DNA of 64,000 bases from Roseovarius azorensis (lineage in GTDB: Bacteria; Pseudomonadota; Alphaproteobacteria; Rhodobacterales; Rhodobacteraceae): the NCBI RefSeq assembly GCF_900109455.1, contig NZ_FOAG01000001.1, positions 62,001-126,000 on the forward strand, in the 5' to 3' direction. The notes beneath the pieces are model-generated. The model did no database searches and was not told where the DNA came from. It saw only the letters and a list, made by a program, of their open reading frames with translations. Numbering within the stretch: position 1 is the stretch's first letter; each line of letters starts with the position of its first letter. The position numbers and the translations under genes are program-made. Below are positions 1 through 8,629 of this stretch, piece after piece.

Positions 1-2
1 TG

Positions 3-542
3 GGTGTCGTCGTCGTGATGGGCGGCCTCGCTTGGGGCGCGGTGCCGTTCTACGACTGGTTCTGCCGCGTGACCGGCTTTGGCGGAACCCCTGGCGTGGC
101 CCAGGCTGCTAGTGAGGGCGTGCTGGAGGAAACCATCACGGTGCGCTTTGACGCCAGCAAGGAGCGCGGCATGCCTTGGGTATTCCGCCCCGTCGAACGG
201 CAGATGAAACTGCGGATAGGCGAGACCGGCCTGGCCTTCTACGAAGCCTATAATCCGACCGACCGACCCGTGGCCGGATCCGCCAGCTTCAACGTGACGC
301 CCTATGAGGCGGGGGGGTTCTTTGTCAAGATCGACTGTTTCTGCTTTACCGAGCAGGTGTTGCAACCGGGTGAGCGGGTGCAGATGCCTGTTACCTTCTA
401 CGTGGACCCCGAGATCGTAACTGACCGGGACGCAAAATACGTGCATACGATCACCCTGTCCTATACGTTCCACGAGATCGACCTGCCTGAGGCCTATGCC
501 GCGCTTGAGCCGGTCGTAAAGCCCGATGAAAAACTGAACTGA
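3..542 (+). CDS. ctaG: cytochrome c oxidase assembly protein CtaG/Cox11 (5' truncated)
   Basis: This is a copper chaperone that inserts CuB into subunit I of the aa3-type oxidase, anchored in the inner membrane with its copper domain in the periplasm. The reading frame is open to the left edge, so the true start lies outside the window; 179 residues are visible. They begin inside the single membrane helix ([22 protein letters not shown]). The Cox11 signature follows, with the FCFTEQ copper-binding segment near the middle (CFCF cysteines) and a beta-sandwich ending in LSYTFHEID. It sits 16 bp upstream of oxidase subunit III, the usual alphaproteobacterial order. Identification is secure; only the N-terminus is missing. 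Confidence 0.95.
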   Translation, partial: GVVVVMGGLAWGAVPFYDWFCRVTGFGGTPGVAQAASEGVLEETITVRFDASKERGMPWVFRPVERQMKLRIGETGLAFYEAYNPTDRPVAGSASFNVTPYEAGGFFVKIDCFCFTEQVLQPGERVQMPVTFYVDPEIVTDRDAKYVHTITLSYTFHEIDLPEAYAALEPVVKPDEKLN

Positions 543-558
543 GCCTCCGACGAGGGAA

Positions 559-1368
559 ATGACAAAGATGGCACACGAAAAAAATCACGATTACCACATT
601 CTGCCCCCCTCCATCTGGCCGCTGCTGGGCGCGCTGGCGGGGTTCGTCATGCTCTTCGGGGCGGTTCTGTTCTTTCACGATCATGGGCCATGGATGCTTC
701 TGGCGGGTCTTGTCGGCGTGATTTACGTCATGTTCGGCTGGTGGGCCGATGTGGTGAACGAGGGCGAGACCGGCGATCACACGCCGGTGGTACGGATCGG
801 CCTGCGCTACGGCTTCATCATGTTCATCATGTCCGAGGTGATGTTCTTTGCCGCCTGGTTCTGGAGCTTTTTCAAGCATGCAATGTATCCGATGGGCGAA
901 AACTCTCCGATGGTCGATGGCGTCTGGCCGCCGGTCGGGATCGAGACCTTCGATCCATGGCACCTGCCACTGATCAATACGCTGATCCTACTGTGCTCGG
1001 GCTGTGCCGCGACATGGGCGCACCACGCGCTGGTGCATGAAAACAACCGCAAGGATGTAAAATGGGGGCTGATCATAGCGATTGCGCTTGGTGCGATCTT
1101 CACGGTCTTTCAGGCCTATGAATACAGCCACGCCGCTTTCGGTTTCTCGGGCAACATCTATGGCGCCAATTTCTTCATGGCGACGGGTTTCCACGGCGCC
1201 CATGTGGTGATCGGCACGATCTTTCTCTTTGTCTGCCTGCTGCGCGTACTCAAGGGGCATTTCACGCCCGAGCAGCATGTGGGCTTTGAGGCTGCCGCGT
1301 GGTACTGGCACTTTGTCGATGTGGTCTGGCTGTTTCTCTTTGCTGCGGTCTATATCTGGGGCAGTTGA
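559..1368 (+). CDS. ctaE: cytochrome c oxidase subunit III
   Basis: This is subunit III of the aa3-type terminal oxidase, a 269-residue inner membrane protein of seven helices that stabilises subunit I and the proton uptake path. Visible family features are the N-terminal [15 protein letters not shown] segment, the conserved [23 protein letters not shown] helix with its buried Glu, and the C-terminal [20 protein letters not shown] helix. The start used has GAGGGAAA upstream; an in-frame ATG nine bases later is also possible. It follows ctaG directly. A hairpin with a T-rich tail lies about 56 bp after the stop. Confidence 0.97.
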   Translation: MTKMAHEKNHDYHILPPSIWPLLGALAGFVMLFGAVLFFHDHGPWMLLAGLVGVIYVMFGWWADVVNEGETGDHTPVVRIGLRYGFIMFIMSEVMFFAAWFWSFFKHAMYPMGENSPMVDGVWPPVGIETFDPWHLPLINTLILLCSGCAATWAHHALVHENNRKDVKWGLIIAIALGAIFTVFQAYEYSHAAFGFSGNIYGANFFMATGFHGAHVVIGTIFLFVCLLRVLKGHFTPEQHVGFEAAAWYWHFVDVVWLFLFAAVYIWGS

Positions 1369-1402
1369 CGGTTTTTCTGCGAAAAATCGATGCCTGCTGC
1401 GC

Positions 1403-1424
1403 GGGTATTTGAACCAGGAAGAAG
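1403..1424 (+). repeat. copy 1 of a short post-stop intergenic motif (GGTATTT..CCAGGAAGAAG)
   Basis: This about 22-base motif begins 34 bases after the ctaE stop. It resembles three others in the window (16639-16660, 30545-30567, and 33137-33160 on the minus strand), with core GGTATTT, then a short spacer ending in CCA, then GA(A/T)GAAG. All four lie just 3' of a gene and read in that gene's direction. Function unknown; possibly part of mRNA 3' ends. Confidence 0.5.
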
Positions 1425-1459
1425 ATGCGGGGGGATTTCCCTTCCCGCATTTTCCTTTT
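1425..1459 (+). terminator. putative Rho-independent terminator after ctaE
   Basis: Arms ATGCGGG (1425-1431) and CCCGCAT (1444-1450) form a perfect 7-bp stem with a 12-nt loop. The run TTTCCTTTT follows. It lies only 9 bp before the SURF1 start, so it may attenuate rather than fully stop transcription into the next gene. Confidence 0.55.
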
Positions 1460-1467
1460 GAGAGTGG

Positions 1468-2154
1468 ATGATGCGAAAGAGAGTGCTGTTTCCCCTGATC
1501 TTTGGCGTGGCCGGTGTGGCGGTGCTGCTGTCGCTTGGGTGGTGGCAGGTGGAGCGGCTGGCGTGGAAAGAGGGTATTCTTGCCGACATCGGGGCGAGAA
1601 TTTCGGCGGCACCCGTGGAGGTGCCCGCCAAAGTATCGCCCGAAGTGGATCGTTACTTGCCGGTCGAGGTCACCGGACGGATCGGCCAAGAGGCGCTGCG
1701 CGTACTGGTGAGCCAGAAACAGGCAGGCGCGGGGTATCGCCTGATTTCGGCGCTGGATACGGGCGCGCGGCGGGTGCTGCTGGATCGGGGTTTCATCAAT
1801 GTGGCGGGCGATGTTCCTGCACCGCCCGAGGGGCCTGTTATGGTTACAGGCAACTTGCACTGGCCCGACGAGCGGCTGAGTTCGACACCCGAGAATGACG
1901 TGGCAGGCAATATGTGGTTTGCCCGCGACATCGCGCAGATGGCCGGGGTGCTGGACACCGAGCCGGTTCTGGTAGTGACGCGGGAGCTGTCGGAACCGGA
2001 ACGGGGGGTGACGCCGCTGCCGGTAGACACGGGCGGCATTCCCAACGATCACCTCAGTTACGCGATTACATGGTTCTCGCTGGCTGCGATCTGGGCGGCG
2101 ATGACCGGGGTTTTCATCAGGCGCATGCGGCAGGCAGAGAAAGGCAAGACGTGA
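1468..2154 (+). CDS. SURF1 family cytochrome oxidase biogenesis protein
   Basis: This inner membrane protein of 228 residues assists heme a insertion or assembly of the aa3 oxidase. It has the SURF1 architecture: an N-terminal membrane helix (PLIFGVAGVAVLLSLGWWQ) ending in the conserved GWWQxxR-like motif, a central periplasmic domain (VLLDRGFIN), and a C-terminal helix (YAITWFSLAAIWAAMTGVF). Two adjacent ATG codons compete for the start. It is in the oxidase assembly operon and its stop overlaps the GTG start of threonine synthase by 4 bp, so the two are translationally coupled. Confidence 0.92.
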   Translation: MMRKRVLFPLIFGVAGVAVLLSLGWWQVERLAWKEGILADIGARISAAPVEVPAKVSPEVDRYLPVEVTGRIGQEALRVLVSQKQAGAGYRLISALDTGARRVLLDRGFINVAGDVPAPPEGPVMVTGNLHWPDERLSSTPENDVAGNMWFARDIAQMAGVLDTEPVLVVTRELSEPERGVTPLPVDTGGIPNDHLSYAITWFSLAAIWAAMTGVFIRRMRQAEKGKT

Positions 2155-3539
2155 AATACATCTCGACACGGGGCCAGGCGCCCACGCTCAGTTTTGAAGA
2201 GGCGATGCTGACGGGGCTGGCGCGCGACGGCGGACTTTATCTGCCTGAGAGCATCCCGCAAATGAATACCGACGATATCCGCGCGCTGGGGGGCGTGAGC
2301 TATGAGGAGGCGGCGTTCCGGGTGATGCGGCCGTTCATCGGCGATGCGTTCAGCGACGACGAATTTCACGGCATCATCGCGCGGGCGTATGAGGGGTTTG
2401 GCCATGCTGCCCGCGCGCCGTTGAAGCAGCTCGCTTCGGGACATTTCCTGCTGGAATTGTTCCACGGGCCGACGCTGGCGTTCAAGGATTTCGCCATGCA
2501 GCTCATCGGGCAGATGTTCGAACTTTCGCTCAGGCGCTCGGGCAATCGGGTGAGCATCGTGGGGGCGACCTCGGGCGATACCGGCTCGGCGGCGATTGAG
2601 GCGTTTCGGGGGCTTGATGCGGTGGATGTGTTCATCCTCTATCCGCATGGGCGCGTGAGTGAGGTGCAGCGGCGGCAGATGACGACGCCGATCGAGGCCA
2701 ATGTGCATGCGTTGGCGATTGACGGGCATTTCGACGATGCGCAGGCGCGTGTGAAGGACATGTTCAATGATATCGCTTTCCGCGACGGTGTGCGCCTTGC
2801 CGGAGTCAACTCGATCAACTGGGCGCGGGTGCTGGCGCAGGTGGTGTATTATTTCACCTCTGCTGTCAGTCTCGGCGCGCCCGACCGCAAGGTCAGTTTC
2901 ACGGTGCCCACGGGCAATTTCGGCGATGTCTTTGCAGGTTATATCGCCAAGCGGATGGGTCTTCCGATCGAGCGGCTGGTGGTGGCGACCAATCAGAATG
3001 ACATTCTGCATCGCTGTCTGAGTACGGGTGAGTATCGCCCCGACGGGGTGATCTCCTCGATCAGCCCGTCGATGGATATTCAGGTGAGTTCGAATTTCGA
3101 GCGCGCGCTCTATTATGCCTATGGGCAGGATGGTGGCGCTGTGGCGCAGGTGATGGACGAACTGAAGGCGGGTGGATTCTCGATCAACCAAGGCGCGCTG
3201 GAAAGCCTGCGTGAGACGTTTGACAGCGGGCGCTGTGGCGAGGAAGAAACCCGCGCCACGATCCGGCAAACATGGGCGACGAGTGGCGAATTGCTTTGTC
3301 CGCATAGTGCGGTGGGCGTGCATGTGGCGGAGGCGTATCGCAAGGAAGGTGTGCCGATGATCACGCTGGCCACGGCGCATCCGGCCAAGTTTCCGGCGGC
3401 GGTCGAGGAAGCCAGCGGAATTCACCCCCCCTTGCCCGAACGTATGGCGGACCTGTATGAGCGGGACGAGCGCATGACGCGCGTGGCCAATGATCTTGGC
3501 CAGATCGAAACCCTGATCAAGGAACGGATCGCCAATTGA
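2151..3539 (+). CDS. thrC: threonine synthase
   Basis: This PLP enzyme converts O-phospho-L-homoserine to threonine in the cytoplasm. The 462-residue protein starts at a GTG inside the SURF1 stop (GTGA overlap), giving VKYISTRGQAPTLSFEEAML, the normal N-terminus of the family. The PLP lysine is in LAFKDFAMQ, followed by the phosphate-binding region VGATSGDTGSAA. Length matches the long proteobacterial/yeast-type ThrC. The open frame extends further upstream, but that extension lies inside SURF1 and has no family similarity. It is coupled to the following peptidase by another overlap. Confidence 0.96.
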   Translation: MKYISTRGQAPTLSFEEAMLTGLARDGGLYLPESIPQMNTDDIRALGGVSYEEAAFRVMRPFIGDAFSDDEFHGIIARAYEGFGHAARAPLKQLASGHFLLELFHGPTLAFKDFAMQLIGQMFELSLRRSGNRVSIVGATSGDTGSAAIEAFRGLDAVDVFILYPHGRVSEVQRRQMTTPIEANVHALAIDGHFDDAQARVKDMFNDIAFRDGVRLAGVNSINWARVLAQVVYYFTSAVSLGAPDRKVSFTVPTGNFGDVFAGYIAKRMGLPIERLVVATNQNDILHRCLSTGEYRPDGVISSISPSMDIQVSSNFERALYYAYGQDGGAVAQVMDELKAGGFSINQGALESLRETFDSGRCGEEETRATIRQTWATSGELLCPHSAVGVHVAEAYRKEGVPMITLATAHPAKFPAAVEEASGIHPPLPERMADLYERDERMTRVANDLGQIETLIKERIAN

Positions 3540-4798
3540 CCGTCAATCTGACCACTCTGCCCAACGGTTTTCGGATCGTGACCGAGAATATGCCGGGTTT
3601 GCAATCGGCGGCTATCGGTGTCTGGGTGCTGGCCGGTGCGCGCCACGAACGCGCCGAGCAGAACGGCATCGCGCATTTTCTGGAACATATGGCGTTCAAG
3701 GGCACCACGCGCCGCTCAGCCTTGCAGATCGCCGAGGCGATCGAGGATGTGGGCGGCTATATCAATGCCTATACCAGCCGCGAGGCCACGGCCTATTACG
3801 CACGCGTGCTCAAGGAGGATGTGCCGCTTGCGCTGGATGTGGTGGCGGATATCCTGCGCGGCTCGGTGCTTGATCCACGCGAGATCGAGATCGAGCGCGG
3901 CGTGATTCTGCAAGAGATCGGACAGGCCGCCGATACGCCTGACGATATCATTTTCGACTGGTTGCAGGAAAGCGCCTATCCGGATCATCCGCTGGGACGC
4001 ACCATCCTGGGGGCCGAAGAGCGCGTGCGCGGTTTCGTCCGGCGGGATCTGGAGGGTTTTGTCGATCAGTATTACCGGCCCGGGCAGATGGTGCTCGCCG
4101 CAGCAGGCGCCGTCGATCACGGCAGCCTTGTGCGTATGGCCGAGGACATGTTCGGCGACATGATCCCGTGCGGTACGACAGAGCCGCCGAGGGCGCATTT
4201 CAAGGGTGGCGAAACGCGCCATGTCAAGGATCTGGAGCAGGCGCATTTCGCGCTGGCCTTCGAGGGGCCTGACTATGCACATCCTGACATCTATACGGCG
4301 CAGATCTATGCGTCTGCGCTGGGTGGGTCGATGTCATCGCGGCTCTTTCAGGAGATCCGTGAGCGGCGCGGGTTGTGTTACACGATCTATGCGCAGACCG
4401 GGGCCTATGCCGATACCGGCATGCTGACCATCTATGCAGGCACCTCCGGGGGGCAGATGGGCGATCTTGCGGGCATCACCATCGACGAGATGAAGCGCGC
4501 CGCAGAGGATATGAGCGCGGCCGAGGTCGAGCGCGCCCGCGCGCAAATGAAGGCAGGGTTGCTGATGGGACTCGAAAGCCCCTCGAACCGAGCTGAACGG
4601 CTGGCGCGGATGTTGCAGATTTGGGGTAGGGTGCCCGAGCTTTCAGAGGTGGTCGAGCGGATCGATGCGGTGACGCTCGCCGATGTGCGCCGTCTGGCGG
4701 AGGGCACCGTGGCGCGCGCGCCCGCCGCGCTGGCGCTTTATGGTCCGGTGGCGGATGCCCCCACGCTAGCCAGTCTTGATGCGAGGCGTGCCGCCTGA
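3536..4798 (+). CDS. M16 family zinc peptidase (processing peptidase-like)
   Basis: This is a 420-residue member of the pitrilysin/mitochondrial processing peptidase family. The inverted zinc motif HxxEH is present as HFLEH (His47, Glu50, His51), with a downstream acidic ligand region ERGVILQEIGQ. Two M16 domains are visible: the catalytic N-terminal one and a C-terminal one containing the SSRLFQEIRERRGLCYTIYA segment typical of the family. The start is a TTG overlapping the thrC stop (TTGA). The natural substrate in alphaproteobacteria is not settled. The thrC-M16-acetyltransferase order is common in Rhodobacteraceae. Confidence 0.92.
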   Translation: MTVNLTTLPNGFRIVTENMPGLQSAAIGVWVLAGARHERAEQNGIAHFLEHMAFKGTTRRSALQIAEAIEDVGGYINAYTSREATAYYARVLKEDVPLALDVVADILRGSVLDPREIEIERGVILQEIGQAADTPDDIIFDWLQESAYPDHPLGRTILGAEERVRGFVRRDLEGFVDQYYRPGQMVLAAAGAVDHGSLVRMAEDMFGDMIPCGTTEPPRAHFKGGETRHVKDLEQAHFALAFEGPDYAHPDIYTAQIYASALGGSMSSRLFQEIRERRGLCYTIYAQTGAYADTGMLTIYAGTSGGQMGDLAGITIDEMKRAAEDMSAAEVERARAQMKAGLLMGLESPSNRAERLARMLQIWGRVPELSEVVERIDAVTLADVRRLAEGTVARAPAALALYGPVADAPTLASLDARRAA

Positions 4799-5385
4799 TG
4801 CTGCTCCTGCCACGCCGGAAGCTCAGGATCGAGACCGAGCGTCTCACCCTGCGCCAACCGGTGATCGGCGATTTCCGCGACTGGAGCAGCCTGCGTGCCC
4901 AGAGCGCCGAGTTTCTCACCCCGTGGGAGCCGCTCTGGGCGACTGACCATCTGTCGCGCAAGGGATTTTCCAACCGGGTCTGGTGGGCGCAGCGTTCGAT
5001 CGCCAATGGCAGCGCCGTGCCGCTCTTTCTGATCCGGCGCGAGGATCAGGAACTGCTGGGGGCGATCACTTTGGACAATATCCGGCGCGGTCCGGCGCAG
5101 GCGGGCACGCTGGGTTACTGGATCGGCCAGCCTTACGCACGGCAGGGCTATATGCAGGAGGCCATCGCGGGTATGGTGCATTACGCCTTCGGCCGGCTCA
5201 ATCTCAGCCGGATCGAGGCGGCCTGCCTGCCGGAAAACCACGCTTCGCGCGGCTTGCTGGAAAAATGCGGCTTCAAGTACGAAGGCGTCGCGCAGAGTTA
5301 TCTGCAGATCAACGGCCGCTGGCGCACACATGTGCTATATGCCGCGCTTCGGGCGGACCGAAGGGGGCGGACGGATGTGGGGTGA
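4798..5385 (+). CDS. GNAT family N-acetyltransferase, RimJ-like
   Basis: This is a 195-residue acetyl-CoA-dependent N-acetyltransferase of the RimJ/RimL type, which acetylates protein N-termini or small amines. The family pattern is visible: RIETERLTLRQPVIGDF at the N-terminus, GAITLDNIRRG in the middle, LGYWIGQPYARQGYMQEA as the acetyl-CoA binding loop, and ENHASRGLLEKCGFKYEG near the end. Its ATG overlaps the peptidase stop by one base (TGATG). It is the last gene of the oxidase/thrC operon. The specific substrate cannot be read from sequence. Confidence 0.88.
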   Translation: MLLLPRRKLRIETERLTLRQPVIGDFRDWSSLRAQSAEFLTPWEPLWATDHLSRKGFSNRVWWAQRSIANGSAVPLFLIRREDQELLGAITLDNIRRGPAQAGTLGYWIGQPYARQGYMQEAIAGMVHYAFGRLNLSRIEAACLPENHASRGLLEKCGFKYEGVAQSYLQINGRWRTHVLYAALRADRRGRTDVG

Positions 5386-5473
5386 CATCTGCTTGTGTAA
5401 TTGAGGTGACCTGTCGGGGCTGACGAAGCATCGGATCGTGCTACCCTTTCCTTGACAAAAAGGAGGACTGCCG

Positions 5474-6286
5474 ATGATCCGGCTTGCCGTTTTGATGTTG
5501 ATGCTGGCCACTTCCGCGTTTGCGCAGGAGCGTCGCCCCAGCCACTGCATCGCGTTGGCGCAATCGACGCCGGGGCTGGAATACCTGCACAAGGTCAGTT
5601 TCCGCGCCCCTCTGCCCGAGCATACCGTGCGTATACGCTATATCGCGCATGCGTCGTTTCTCATCCAGGCAGGGGAATATGATGCGGTGACGGATTTCAC
5701 CGGCTTTATCGGCAGTGCCGATCTGATCCCGGATATCGTCACAATGAACCACGCCCATTCGACTCACTGGACCGCCAGTCCCGATCCGGCAATTCCGCAC
5801 GTGCTGCCGGGCTGGGGAGATTACGGGCAGGGGATAGAGCATCATCTCGATCTGGGCAGCCTCGTGGTGCGCAATGTTTCGACCGATATCCGCTCCGGCG
5901 GCGGGGTGGAACCCAAGGGCAATTCGATCTTCGTTTTCGAGGCCGAGGGGTTGTGCATCGCCCATCTGGGCCATTTGCATCACGAACCGACGGACGATCA
6001 ATACGCGGCGCTCGGGCGGATGGATGTTGTCATGGCGCCAGTCGATGGCGGCTATACGATGGCGATCGAGAACATGATGAACGTGTTGCGGAGGGTGAAG
6101 GCCAGCATCGTAATCCCCATGCACTGGTTCGCTGATGCCTCGCTGGGCCGGTTTCTAGCTGGAATGGAAGAGGATTTCGCAATCGAGCGACCCGGATCGA
6201 GTGAAATCGAGGTCTCGCTGAGAACGCTTCCGGACCGGCCCACGATCATCGTGCTGCAACCCGCCTGGCTGCGCGACAATGAATGA
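5474..6286 (+). CDS. exported metallo-beta-lactamase-fold protein (UlaG-like)
   Basis: This 270-residue protein has a Sec signal peptide (MIRLAVLMLMLATSAFA, cleavage likely at AFA-QE) and a UlaG-like MBL-fold hydrolase domain. Two features support the fold: the hydrophobic VRIRYIAHASFLIQAG strand and late His clusters (HLGHLHHEP, PMHWF). The metal motif reads HAHSTH where HxHxDH is expected, so the second-metal aspartate is a threonine. Metal content and activity are therefore uncertain. AGGAGG lies 9 bp before the ATG, a strong ribosome site that supports this start. It stands alone between two operons. Confidence 0.8.
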   Translation: MIRLAVLMLMLATSAFAQERRPSHCIALAQSTPGLEYLHKVSFRAPLPEHTVRIRYIAHASFLIQAGEYDAVTDFTGFIGSADLIPDIVTMNHAHSTHWTASPDPAIPHVLPGWGDYGQGIEHHLDLGSLVVRNVSTDIRSGGGVEPKGNSIFVFEAEGLCIAHLGHLHHEPTDDQYAALGRMDVVMAPVDGGYTMAIENMMNVLRRVKASIVIPMHWFADASLGRFLAGMEEDFAIERPGSSEIEVSLRTLPDRPTIIVLQPAWLRDNE

Positions 6287-6357
6287 GTCACAGGTCCACC
6301 GCTGCCCACGTGAATGAAAGGGCTGGAACCGGGCGGGGGACGTGATAGCTAGGGGTC

Positions 6358-7785
6358 ATGACGCTCAGGTCCGCCAGCCCCGATTTCATTACCGCCCTGC
6401 GCGAGCGGTTGCCTGCACACTCCTTTCGCGACGCCACGCCCGCCTATCTGGAGGAGCCGCGCGGGCGCTGGGCGGGGCAGGGGGTGGTCATCGCCCCCGA
6501 CAGCACCGATGACGTGGCCGAGGTGGTGCGCGCCTGCACGCAGGCGCGGGTGCCGGTCGTGCCCTATGGCGGTGGCACCGGGCTTGTCGGCGGACAGATC
6601 AGCCCCGATGGCCCGCTGCCGGTAATCCTGAGCCTGGAGCGGATGCGCGCGGTGCGCGGTATCTGGCCTGAAGAGAATGTGATCGTCGTCGAGGCGGGTG
6701 CGATCCTGCAGGATGTCCACACGGCGGCGGCAGAGGTGGACCGGCTCTTTCCGCTGTCGATCGCGGCCAAGGGATCGGCACGTATCGGTGGCAATCTTGC
6801 CACCAATGCGGGGGGCGTGAACGTGCTGCGCTACGGCAATGCGCGCGATCTCTGTCTGGGGTTGGAGGCGGTGCTGCCCGATGGACAGATCTGGCATGGG
6901 CTGAAACGTCTGCGCAAGGACAACACGGGCTATGACCTGCGCAATCTGCTGATCGGGTCCGAGGGCACGCTGGGCGTCATCACCGCGGCGGCGCTCAAGC
7001 TCTTTGCTCGTCCGGCGGGCGAGGGCACCGCGCTGATGGTGGTGCAGAGTCCGCGTGCTGCACTCGACCTTCTGGCGCTGGCGCGCGCGCAGATGGGCGA
7101 GGGAGTGAGCGCTTTCGAGATCATGCACGGTCAGGGGTTGGAATTCCTGGCCGAGACCTTGCCTGATATCCGTCAGCCCTTTGCCGATCCGCCGGAGTGG
7201 TTCGTGCTGATCGACGTAGGGCTCGCGCTTGGTCTTGATCCGACGTCGGCGCTTGAGACGCTGTTTTCAGACGCGCTGGAGGCGGGACTGGTGAGTGACG
7301 GGATGATCGCGCAATCAGAGGCGCAGCGGCACCAGTTCTGGGAGGTGCGCGAGCAGATTCCCGAGGCCAACCGGCGGATCGGATCGGTCAGTTCTCACGA
7401 CATTTCCCTGCCGATGTCCGAAATACCGGAGTTCATCATCAGGGGACAGGAGGTGGTCGCGCGCATCGGCGCGTTCAGGATCAACTGTTTCGGCCATCTG
7501 GGCGATGGTAACCTGCATTACAATGTCTTTCCCATACCGGGGCGCACGCGCGCCGATCATCTGGCCGAGCGTGACGATATCAAGCGGGCACTGCATGATC
7601 TGGTACATGAGATGGGTGGGTCCGTCAGCGCGGAACATGGTATCGGGCGGCTCAAGGTGGGGGATCTTGAGCGCTATGGCGATCCGGCAAAGTTGTCAGC
7701 CATGCGCGCGATCAAGGAGGCGCTCGATCCGCTGGGCGTCATGAATCCGGGGGTGGTGTTGCGGGATCAGCCCCAGGTCGGGTGA
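6358..7785 (+). CDS. FAD-binding oxidoreductase, GlcD/D-lactate dehydrogenase type
   Basis: This is a 475-residue single-chain flavoprotein of the glycolate oxidase GlcD / D-lactate / D-2-hydroxyglutarate dehydrogenase family. The PCMH-type FAD domain includes VPVVPYGGGTGLVGGQ, GSARIGGNLATNAGG and LLIGSEGTLGVIT. The C-terminal FAD-linked oxidase domain ends with HLGDGNLHYN and SAEHGIGRLK, the metal/substrate motif of the family. No glcE or glcF is adjacent, so it is unlikely to be a three-subunit glycolate dehydrogenase. If it oxidises glycolate it would feed the bhc operon in this window, but that is only inference. Its 3' end overlaps map by 19 bp, convergently. Confidence 0.88.
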   Translation: MTLRSASPDFITALRERLPAHSFRDATPAYLEEPRGRWAGQGVVIAPDSTDDVAEVVRACTQARVPVVPYGGGTGLVGGQISPDGPLPVILSLERMRAVRGIWPEENVIVVEAGAILQDVHTAAAEVDRLFPLSIAAKGSARIGGNLATNAGGVNVLRYGNARDLCLGLEAVLPDGQIWHGLKRLRKDNTGYDLRNLLIGSEGTLGVITAAALKLFARPAGEGTALMVVQSPRAALDLLALARAQMGEGVSAFEIMHGQGLEFLAETLPDIRQPFADPPEWFVLIDVGLALGLDPTSALETLFSDALEAGLVSDGMIAQSEAQRHQFWEVREQIPEANRRIGSVSSHDISLPMSEIPEFIIRGQEVVARIGAFRINCFGHLGDGNLHYNVFPIPGRTRADHLAERDDIKRALHDLVHEMGGSVSAEHGIGRLKVGDLERYGDPAKLSAMRAIKEALDPLGVMNPGVVLRDQPQVG

Positions 7786-8591
7786 AACCGCCCGGCAGGC
7801 GAAAGCGTGAATACCTCTGCCCCTGCCGCCGTCACGCCAATCGAGTGCTCGAATTGCGCCGACAGCGATCTGTCGCGTGTCACGGCGGTCCAGTCGTCGG
7901 GCAAAACCTTGGTCTCGGGGCGGCCCAGATTGACCATCGGCTCGATGGTAAAGAACATGCCCTCTTCCAGCACCGGCCCGGTGCCCGCGCGTCCGTAATG
8001 CAGCACATTGGGCGGAGCATGGAACACCCGTCCCAGGCCATGACCGCAGAAATCGCGCACCACCGACATGCGATGCGCCTCGACATAGGCCTGAATGGCG
8101 TGACCGATATCGCCAAAGGTATTGCCGGGACGCACGGCCTCGATCCCCTTCATCAGCGCATCATGGGTGACCTGAATGAGCCGTTCGGCCTTGCGGCTGA
8201 GACGTCCGGCCACATACATCCGGCTGGTGTCGCCGAACCAGCCATCCACAATCACCGTCACGTCGACATTCAGGATATCGCCATCTTTGAGCACCTTGTC
8301 GCCGGGTATTCCGTGGCAGACCACGTGATTGACGCTGATACAGCTGGCGTGCTGATAGCCCTTGTAGCCGATGGTGGCGGATCTGGCACCCGCAGCTGTC
8401 ACTTTTTTCTCGATCAACCTGTCGATCACCCCGGTGGTCTGCCCGACAAAGACATGGTCGGCGATCTCATCAAGGATAGCCGCCGCCAGAGCCCCGGCCC
8501 TGTGCATGCCCGCGAAATCCGCCGCCTCATGGATGCGGATACCCTCGCGTGTCAGTCGGCCTCGGTGTTTTTCGCTCACGTCTCGCCTCAC
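7767..8591 (-). CDS. map: methionine aminopeptidase, type I
   Basis: This cytoplasmic enzyme removes the initiator methionine from nascent proteins. The 274-residue protein has the type I fold and metal ligands: the two Asp in NVDVTVIVDGWFGDTSR, His in GHGLGRVFH, and the Glu in FTIEPMVNLG with a second near EHSIGV. The start MRRDVSEKHRGRLTREGIRIHEAADFAG is normal length for alphaproteobacteria. It is transcribed leftward next to sfsA, 38 bp away in the same direction, so the two are probably cotranscribed. Confidence 0.97.
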   Translation of the reverse strand: MRRDVSEKHRGRLTREGIRIHEAADFAGMHRAGALAAAILDEIADHVFVGQTTGVIDRLIEKKVTAAGARSATIGYKGYQHASCISVNHVVCHGIPGDKVLKDGDILNVDVTVIVDGWFGDTSRMYVAGRLSRKAERLIQVTHDALMKGIEAVRPGNTFGDIGHAIQAYVEAHRMSVVRDFCGHGLGRVFHAPPNVLHYGRAGTGPVLEEGMFFTIEPMVNLGRPETKVLPDDWTAVTRDRSLSAQFEHSIGVTAAGAEVFTLSPAGRFHPTWG

Positions 8592-8629
8592 GGTATTTTT
8601 CGTTTTTCCTTTATTTAGGACTATTTGCG

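Noticed and set aside
988-2169. Long minus-strand open frame opposite ctaE and SURF1
   Set aside because: Low-complexity His/Arg/Gln-rich translation, no ribosome site, antisense to recognised genes; a GC-rich shadow frame.
2058-3425. 455-codon minus-strand open frame opposite thrC
   Set aside because: Arg/His-rich shadow of thrC with no family motifs.
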